NCBI RefSeq assembly: GCF_024733015.1
Contig: NZ_JANKJG010000012.1
Location: 62,001 to 126,000, forward strand
Length of the DNA stretch: 64,000 bases
Source of the DNA: Pseudosulfitobacter koreensis
Lineage (GTDB): Bacteria; Pseudomonadota; Alphaproteobacteria; Rhodobacterales; Rhodobacteraceae
Direction: 5' to 3'
The notes beneath the pieces were generated by a model. It had not been told where the DNA came from, did not search any database, and saw nothing but the letters and a program-made list of their open reading frames with translations. Positions 59,174-64,000 of the stretch are shown here, one piece after another (the stretch's first letter is position 1; every line of letters starts with the position of its first letter). The position numbers and the translations under genes were made by a program.

Positions 59174-59491
59174 CTACAAGTTCAGAACAATGTGGCGGGC
59201 AATCCCGTAGATATAAAAGATCGCGAAGACGACGTTGATGTACTGCAATTGCCGTTCTGATCTGAGCCATCCGAAATAGATCCAGATTAGGCAAAATGGC
59301 AGGCTCGACGTCATCGCGGCCAGTTGCCAGCCCTGCACGACGCAAAGCGTGCTACCCAGTCCAAGCGCAAAAGTGATCCACTTGAGCGGCTGCTCAAACA
59401 CAGTGAGGATCCGCAGGGCTGTGCCTGCGGCGCTTGCGGGATGTGTTTCGTCTTGAGGATACATCTTGTCACGTCGCAGATGTTGCTCCAT
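59174..59491 (-). CDS. Small multi-span membrane protein, hypothetical
   Basis: 105 residues from the ATG at 59491; an ATG at 59464 would shorten it by 9. After a polar N-terminus there are three hydrophobic segments: WITFALGLGSTLCVVQGW, AAMTSSLPFCLIWIYFGWL and YINVVFAIFYIYGIARHIVL. The Leu/Trp pattern is like the small half-transporter-like SemiSWEET or DUF6552-type proteins, but I cannot assign it. It is downstream of the secreted CMD-domain gene on the same strand. Confidence 0.55.
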   Translation of the reverse strand: MEQHLRRDKMYPQDETHPASAAGTALRILTVFEQPLKWITFALGLGSTLCVVQGWQLAAMTSSLPFCLIWIYFGWLRSERQLQYINVVFAIFYIYGIARHIVLNL

Positions 59492-59508
59492 CCCGCACTT
59501 CCGGCGCA

Positions 59509-59540
59509 GCGGACCCTCCGTCCTTCGGGGGAGGGTCCGC
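59509..59540. terminator. Strong hairpin between the CMD-domain and small membrane protein genes
   Basis: GCGGACCCTCC / GGAGGGTCCGC, a perfect 11-bp stem with a 10-base loop, 33 bases after the CMD-gene stop in its reading direction. No T-run follows on the minus strand (TGCGCC), so it may attenuate, protect a 3' end, or be a palindromic repeat. Confidence 0.55.
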
Positions 59541-59572
59541 TCTTCGCCGTCTGCCCGGACCAGTAGCAGCTA

Positions 59573-59998
59573 TCAGCCCCCCATCTCTTCGCGGAACTGG
59601 TCGAAGTCGATCTGCAGCCCGTTGAGGATCGTCGACCAGTGACGCGTCAACGCGGCCTGACCCACGGCCTCTTTGATCTCGCCTTCAGTGGCCCCGGCGG
59701 CGCGCGCCGCTTCTGTGTCGGCGAAGACGCAGTATTGGCATGGAATTTGCGCGCCCACGGCGATGTTGATGAGCGCCTTGACCTTGGGCGACAGTTCCGT
59801 CTTGTCGCTGAACTCCATGTCGCGGGTCATGATCCAGGCGCCGCGAATGCCATGCTCGGGGTATTCCTGCATGAACGTGGGCACGAAGCCGAACGCTTCC
59901 TTGATCTCGGAATAGGTTTCGGCGGCGGTTTCCTGCGCGGAAACGGGTGCCGAGAAGGCGGCCACCGCGACGACAGCGGCCATGAGATAAGTCTTCAT
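59573..59998 (-). CDS. Secreted carboxymuconolactone decarboxylase (AhpD-like) domain protein
   Basis: 141 residues from the ATG at 59998 with CTGGAGAACAGAA upstream; the frame opens 72 bases earlier. A signal peptide (MKTYLMAAVVAVAAFSAPVS, cut after SAQ region) shows export. The domain has LSPKVKALINIAVGAQIPCQ, the CQYC redox pair, and TEGEIKEAVGQAAL. The His that usually follows CxxC by four positions is Asp here (CVFAD), so peroxidase chemistry may be altered. It lies downstream of, and in the same direction as, the TetR gene. Confidence 0.87.
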   Translation of the reverse strand: MKTYLMAAVVAVAAFSAPVSAQETAAETYSEIKEAFGFVPTFMQEYPEHGIRGAWIMTRDMEFSDKTELSPKVKALINIAVGAQIPCQYCVFADTEAARAAGATEGEIKEAVGQAALTRHWSTILNGLQIDFDQFREEMGG

Positions 59999-60220
59999 TT
60001 CTGTTCTCCAGATTTGCTTGGGTGAGCGCCGCCGGACAGCGCGTCCGGGGCTGGCGGCTTTCTGGATCAAGCCGCGCCCGGAACCTAGTCAACCTCTGGT
60101 CCGCCCTCTTAAAATGCGGAGAACGTCAAGTATTTTCAAAACATTGAAGGGTTGCCGCGCCCACGCTTCACGCGCGGGAATCCGGTCCGACTTGACTTCC
60201 GGTACAGTCGCCCCGCGGGG

Positions 60221-60841
60221 TCAGCACGGGTTGGCGGGGCTGAACAGCAGCTTTATGTAGGACCGCAGAAGGACGATCTGCTCGGCCAATACCTTGGGTT
60301 CCCCGACCGCGCGCGACATCACGATGCCCCCCTCAACGGTGCTAGAGATCATGTCGGCGACCGTGCGAAGGTCCACGCCGTCGCGTGGCGGATAGATGGC
60401 CGCGATCTCCTGCAGCATGCCGAGGAAGCGTTCGCGCCAGATCAGGATGGCCTGCCGGTTCAGCGTTCGGACGTCCCGGTCGAACATCCGTTCGGAATAG
60501 GCTACCGTGGCGACCAGGCAGCCGGGGTGACCGTTCGGCAGATCGCCCATCATCTCGGACAGCATCTTGAGACCGATCAGGAAGGAGTGCAGCGGGTCGC
60601 CGTGCAGCTCTCGGGCGCGGGTGAACACGTCGTCGAGAATGGCTTCCTCGGTGTCAAGATAGCGTTGCAGCAAAGCGCGAGCGAGTTCGTTCTTGTCCTT
60701 GAAGTGGTAGAAGAACCCGCTCTTGGTGATCTCGGCCTCGGCGATGATCTCGTCGATGGAGGTCGCACCGAAGCCTTTCGACAGAATGCCGGACTCGGCG
60801 ATGTCGAGGATAAGCTCCCGCTTCGATTTGACTTTCTCCAT
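60221..60841 (-). CDS. TetR/AcrR-family transcriptional regulator
   Basis: Protein of 206 residues. The TetR DNA-binding N-terminus reads RELILDIAESGILSKGFGAT then SIDEIIAEAEITKSGFFYHF, with FKDKNELARALLQRY after it. The C-terminal ligand domain is helical and has a Cys in NGHPGCLVAT. It is divergent from the DUF1127-like gene and three enzymes, and a 30-base imperfect palindrome lies between them, so it should repress that operon and itself. Confidence 0.92.
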   Translation of the reverse strand: MEKVKSKRELILDIAESGILSKGFGATSIDEIIAEAEITKSGFFYHFKDKNELARALLQRYLDTEEAILDDVFTRARELHGDPLHSFLIGLKMLSEMMGDLPNGHPGCLVATVAYSERMFDRDVRTLNRQAILIWRERFLGMLQEIAAIYPPRDGVDLRTVADMISSTVEGGIVMSRAVGEPKVLAEQIVLLRSYIKLLFSPANPC

Positions 60842-60927
60842 CGCAAGGCCCTCCGCCTGATCACCTGTACCGCAAGTGCAGTCTTCGCCCCGGCTTTATG
60901 AACGACCACACAGTTAGCGCTGACAGC

Positions 60928-60957
60928 CCTTTGACAAATATAGGTATTTCGCAAAGG
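60928..60957. promoter_or_regulatory. 30-bp imperfect palindrome, probable TetR operator
   Basis: CCTTTG-AC-AAATA-TAGG-TATTT-CG-CAAAGG pairs 11 of 13 bases per arm around a 4-base centre. It includes a TTGACA (60931-60936) that could be a -35 element. It lies 87 bases from the TetR start and 107 from the divergent gene, in a 222-base gap with no other feature. Confidence 0.68.
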
Positions 60958-61063
60958 CCCTACACCGCACCACAAGTATTCTATCGCGTTTGCGGGGACA
61001 CGTCCATCTTGGCGCCATCAGAGCCGCTAGCCGGCTTGCCATCCCCTCGCAAGGATTCAAACC

Positions 61064-61261
61064 ATGACCAAGATCCTTTTTGACCGGCCGCGGCGCCGAT
61101 ACATGGCCCCCTTCTACATGAGCCCGTTCTGGGTCTTCATCACGCGCGGCGGGCGGCCGTCGTCCTGCCCACCGCATCTCTCCGGATTGAGCGACCATAT
61201 CCGGCGAGACATCGGGTTCGAGCCGCGCGAAACGCGCCGCCATTTCTCACATTATCTCTAG
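61064..61261 (+). CDS. Small DUF1127-like protein
   Basis: 65 residues, ATG at 61064 behind CAAGGATTCAAACC. The C-terminal part LSDHIRRDIGFEPRE matches the YjiS-type DUF1127 signature (LsdhlRRDIGL), where an Arg-rich helix may bind RNA or regulators. The N-terminal half (aromatic and Pro-rich, FYMSPFWVFITRGGRP) is unusual. It starts an operon with the homocysteine methyltransferase gene, 10 bases away. Confidence 0.8.
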   Translation: MTKILFDRPRRRYMAPFYMSPFWVFITRGGRPSSCPPHLSGLSDHIRRDIGFEPRETRRHFSHYL

Positions 61262-61271
61262 GACAAGACCA

Positions 61272-62219
61272 ATGATCACGAAACAATTCCCCGCACCCGC
61301 TCCCGGCCGTTACTTCCTCACCGAAGGCGGCATCGAGACCGAGATTATGTACAAGTGGGGCTTCGATCTGCCCGAATTCGCGATGTTCCCGCTTCTGGAA
61401 AAGCGCGACTCGGCCGAAGCGATCCGCGGCATGTATCGTCGGTATCTCGACGTCGTCGCACGCCATGGCCATTCCGCGCTGATCGGCGGCTTCGACTATC
61501 GCGCCAGCCCTGATTGGGGGGCGAAGCTGGGCTATTCCCCCTCCGCGCTCGCCGAGGCCAATCTACGCTCTATCCAGTTCCTGCGCGATGTCGCCGCCGA
61601 ATACGCCGGCCAGATCCCGTTGGCGCTGTTCTCGGGCTATGTCGGCCCACGCGGCGACGCCTACAGCCTGAACCGCAGCACCACGATCGACGAGGCCGAG
61701 GCCTATCACAGCGTCCAGTTGAAGACCCTGAAAAAGGCGAATGTCGATCTGGCCTGGGCAGTCACATTCAACAATCCGGCCGAGGCGATCGGCGTGGTCC
61801 AGGCGGCCCGCCGCATCGGCCTGCCCGTGGCCGTGTCCTTCTCACTCGACAGCTCGCACCGTCTTTCATCTGGAATCGCGCTGGCGGAAGCGATCGCCAT
61901 CGTAGATGCCGCGACGGACAACTATCCTGCCTTCTTTTCGCTCAATTGCTCGCACCCGTTCGAGTTCGAGCCGGCGCTGGATGGCGGTGACTGGACCCGC
62001 CGCATCCGCTCGATCCGGCCGAACGCGGCGAAGATGGACAAGATCGCGCTCTGCAAGCTCGGCCACCTCGAGGAAGGCGACCCCGAAGAACTCGGCCGCC
62101 TGATGGCGGATGTCGGCCGGCGCTATCCGCGCATGGACATCTGGGGCGGCTGCTGCGGCACCGGGCATGTTCACCTGGAGGAGATCGCACGCCATCTTCC
62201 GCAGCCGGTGTCGGCATGA
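61272..62219 (+). CDS. Homocysteine S-methyltransferase family protein
   Basis: Protein of 315 residues. It has the family start (YFLTEGGIETEI), a central SLDSSHRLSSG stretch, and the zinc-site Cys residues in FFSLNCSHPFEFE and WGGCCGTGHVHL. These enzymes move a methyl group from S-methylmethionine, betaine-like or other donors to homocysteine or selenocysteine-type acceptors. It overlaps the class V aminotransferase gene by 4 bases. The TetR-controlled setting suggests an inducible role rather than housekeeping methionine synthesis. Confidence 0.88.
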   Translation: MITKQFPAPAPGRYFLTEGGIETEIMYKWGFDLPEFAMFPLLEKRDSAEAIRGMYRRYLDVVARHGHSALIGGFDYRASPDWGAKLGYSPSALAEANLRSIQFLRDVAAEYAGQIPLALFSGYVGPRGDAYSLNRSTTIDEAEAYHSVQLKTLKKANVDLAWAVTFNNPAEAIGVVQAARRIGLPVAVSFSLDSSHRLSSGIALAEAIAIVDAATDNYPAFFSLNCSHPFEFEPALDGGDWTRRIRSIRPNAAKMDKIALCKLGHLEEGDPEELGRLMADVGRRYPRMDIWGGCCGTGHVHLEEIARHLPQPVSA

Positions 62220-63409
62220 ACGTCGAGATGCTGCGCGCCGACACGCCCTCGTGCCGGAGTTACGTCCACGCCAACAACGCTGGCGCATCGCCGGTGCCGG
62301 AACCTGTTCACCAGGCAGTGCTGCGGCATCTCGATCTAGAGCGGCGGATCGGCGGATATGCGGCGCAGGAGGCGGCGGCGCAGGATCTGACCGCCTTCTA
62401 TACCGAGGCGGCGGCGCTGATCGGCGCCCTCCCGGAGGAGATCGCCTTCATCGAGAACGCGACCCGCGCCTGGGACATGGCGTTCTACGGCATGAGGCTT
62501 CAGCCCGGGGACCGGATTGTGACCCATGCCTCTGAATACGTCTCGAACGTGCTGGCCATGCTTCAGCGTGCTGAAGCGGCGGGGGTGCAAATCGACTTTG
62601 CCCCTAGCGACCCGTCCGGCCAGGTCGATGTAGCGGCGATGGAGCGGATGATCACGCCCCGCACGAAACTGATCGCCCTTACACATGTGCCGACGAGCGG
62701 AGGCTTAGTGAACCCGGCAGAGGACGCTGGAAGGCTCGCCCGGCAGCATGGCATCCACTTCCTGCTCGACGCCTGCCAGTCGGTCGGCCAGATCGACATC
62801 GACGTTGAAAGCATCGGCTGCGACATGCTCTGCGCGACGGGCCGCAAGTTCCTGCGCGGACCGCGCGGCACCGGATTCCTCTTTGTCCGGAAGACGATGA
62901 TCGACCGACTGGAGCCTCCCTTCGTGGACCTATGGGCTGCCGACTGGACGGCGGCGGATGCCTACGAACTGCAGCCGAGCGCCCGCCGGTTTGAGACCTT
63001 CGAGCGGCATGTCGCCGGACAGATCGGCCTGTTGGAGGCGATCCGCTATGCCCGCGCCATCGGTCTGCCGCAGATCGAGGCCCGCATCACGGCGCTGGCC
63101 GAGGATCTGCGTCAGCGGCTCGCTGAGGTGCCGGGCATCCGCCTCCACGACACCGGCGCGCGGCGCTGCGGGATAGTCACCTTCACCCGCAAAGGGGAGG
63201 TAGCCGAGCAAACCGCCCTGCGCCTCAGGCACGCCGGCGTGATGGTCTCGTTCACGCCGCGCGCCTACGCGAGGATCGACTTCGAAGCACGTGGCCTCGA
63301 CGCTGTGGTGCGCGCCTCGCTGCATTGCTTTAACGATTTGAACGACTTGGAAAGGCTGGTCGCCACCGTGGCGGGCGAGACGGGAGCAAGGAGCGTTCCC
63401 GATGTCTAA
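62216..63409 (+). CDS. Class V aminotransferase-fold PLP enzyme (cysteine desulfurase/epimerase-like)
   Basis: Protein of 397 residues. Fold type I features are YVHANNAGASPVPEPVHQAV, IAFIENATRAWDMAFYGM, LIALTHVPTSGGLVNP, HFLLDACQSVGQIDID with the PLP-binding Asp, and the Lys in CATGRKFLRGPRGTGFLF near residue 211. The group contains cysteine desulfurases, selenocysteine lyases and isopenicillin N epimerase-like enzymes. Genetic coupling to a homocysteine methyltransferase suggests work on a sulfur or selenium amino acid. Confidence 0.88.
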   Translation: MNVEMLRADTPSCRSYVHANNAGASPVPEPVHQAVLRHLDLERRIGGYAAQEAAAQDLTAFYTEAAALIGALPEEIAFIENATRAWDMAFYGMRLQPGDRIVTHASEYVSNVLAMLQRAEAAGVQIDFAPSDPSGQVDVAAMERMITPRTKLIALTHVPTSGGLVNPAEDAGRLARQHGIHFLLDACQSVGQIDIDVESIGCDMLCATGRKFLRGPRGTGFLFVRKTMIDRLEPPFVDLWAADWTAADAYELQPSARRFETFERHVAGQIGLLEAIRYARAIGLPQIEARITALAEDLRQRLAEVPGIRLHDTGARRCGIVTFTRKGEVAEQTALRLRHAGVMVSFTPRAYARIDFEARGLDAVVRASLHCFNDLNDLERLVATVAGETGARSVPDV

Positions 63410-63455
63410 ATCGAATTGTAAGATCCACCACAGACCAACCTCGTTGGAGGCAACC

Positions 63456-63776
63456 ATGCTTGTGAGACTCTGGGAGACCCGCTTTGACCCGACGCGAAAA
63501 GCGGAACTGGTCGACTACGCGAACGACATCTCCTTGCCGGTTCTCGCCTCGCGCCCCGGATGCTGCGGTGTGCTGTTTTTCTCGCAAGGCGACCGCTGGA
63601 TCACGCAGACTATCTGGAGCGATCAAAGGTCTCTGGAAGCCCTGGGCACGGACCCGGACTACACAAGGATCGTCGCGGGCATCCTGGCTCTGAATGTCCT
63701 CCAACTCGAACAGACAACCACGGTCTATGAGGTGAGCGGCGGCACCAACACGTTCTGCTCGGAGAAGCCCCAATGA
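63456..63776 (+). CDS. ABM-type (antibiotic biosynthesis monooxygenase) domain protein
   Basis: 106 residues from the ATG at 63456 with TTGGAGGCAACC; the open frame starts 54 bases earlier inside the aminotransferase gene. The ferredoxin-like dimeric fold is suggested by MLVRLWETRFDPTRKAELVD, ASRPGCCGVLFFSQGDRW and TQTIWSDQRSLEAL. ABM-domain proteins are heme oxygenases, monooxygenases or have no known activity. It is the last gene of the TetR-facing operon. Confidence 0.8.
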   Translation: MLVRLWETRFDPTRKAELVDYANDISLPVLASRPGCCGVLFFSQGDRWITQTIWSDQRSLEALGTDPDYTRIVAGILALNVLQLEQTTTVYEVSGGTNTFCSEKPQ

Positions 63777-64000
63777 CACCTAGATCTGCTTCAGCAGCGT
63801 CATGTCGATGCAGGCCTTGTCCAAAGCAGCGTCAACGAGGTGTTGCAAACCGCAGATACAGCAATGGAAAAAATCGAACGATCGGGCGAACACCTGCTCT
63901 TCCTTGTTAACCAGTTGCTCGACTACGCCAAGATGGAGACAGGTCGGCTCGAGGTCGATCCAGAGATTTGTGACGTGCGAGAGGTCCTTGAGCCTGTCGT
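63777..64000 (+). pseudogene. Histidine kinase fragment, 5' end missing and 3' end outside window
   Basis: From the codon after the ABM stop, in the same frame, an open reading runs to the window end. It reads VLQTADTAMEKIERSGEHLL, FLVNQLLDYAKMETGRLEVD and PEICDVREVLEPVV. This matches the second dimerisation helix of a sensor histidine kinase, the part just after the phospho-acceptor H-box. The H-box (HELRTPL) and everything before it are absent. An ATG at 63864 has no RBS. It is most likely a remnant left by the event that placed the operon here. Confidence 0.68.

Noticed and set aside
1-64000. CRISPR arrays, rRNA genes, integrase-att structures or a complete insertion sequence
   Set aside because: No regularly spaced repeats, rRNA-like sequence, intact transposase or integrase was seen on either strand; only the IS66 tail and the dispersed repeat family are present.

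Overview
The window looks like chromosome of an alphaproteobacterium of the Rhodobacterales (Roseobacter-type). The grounds are its high GC, the gene order hisS-hisZ-hisG with a short-form HisG, an adenosylcobalamin-dependent ribonucleotide reductase, a TRAP transporter in an aromatic-acid cluster, xdhABC joined to a BMP-type ABC transporter, and a dispersed repeat with the core TTTGGCCAAGAGAA. This is inference from gene content. No rRNA or tRNA gene was found.

Layout. 1-7.6 kb is a scarred region: the end of a sugar ABC ATPase, an FAH-family hydrolase, a PanE-like reductase, a MalK/UgpC remnant with a stop codon and a frameshift, a Na/Pi cotransporter, an IS66 transposase tail, a CHAP lipoprotein and a 5'-truncated penicillin acyltransferase-family gene. 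7.6-11.8 kb holds a MarR/Bcr-type exporter pair and a ROK repressor divergent from a fructokinase, with a 17-bp palindrome between them. 11.8-22.7 kb is a catabolic cluster for a phenylpropanoid-like aromatic acid: FAD monooxygenase, P450, amidohydrolase, crotonase, TRAP dctPQM, feruloyl-CoA-synthase-like ligase, short-chain dehydrogenase, CouR-like MarR regulator and a DUF3237 protein. The likely flow is uptake by TRAP, CoA ligation, hydration, oxidation to a beta-ketoacyl-CoA, cleavage by the amidohydrolase, then ring modification by P450 and monooxygenase. 22.7-32 kb is mixed metabolism (2-hydroxyacid dehydrogenase, gamma-glutamyltransferase, GlcD-like oxidase, GH25 muramidase, D-amino-acid-oxidase-like enzyme, aldo/keto reductase, GST) and a zinT gene with a Zur-like box. 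32-41.3 kb is one long minus-strand unit, xdhA-xdhB-xdhC followed by a BMP/NupOPQ-like transporter, which reads as purine uptake and oxidation. 41.5-52.6 kb is core: dnaE, a lipoprotein, slyX, hisS-hisZ-hisG, a DUF1489 gene and nrdJ.

52.7-64 kb is accessory. It starts with a LexA-type direct repeat (GTTC-N7-GTTC) ahead of an AAA ATPase, a small conserved-looking protein and a PPP-type phosphatase. A frameshifted methyltransferase, a LysR/PhzF pair, a decayed thioesterase and a secreted CMD-domain protein follow. Then comes a TetR regulator facing an operon of a DUF1127-like protein, homocysteine methyltransferase, class V aminotransferase and ABM protein. A headless histidine-kinase fragment runs off the end.

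The items most worth follow-up are the possible SOS-linked ATPase/phosphatase module, the composite aromatic catabolic cluster with its shared TAACAATTA motif, the dispersed repeat that is translated in frame inside XdhA, and the TetR-faced homocysteine methyltransferase/class V operon.
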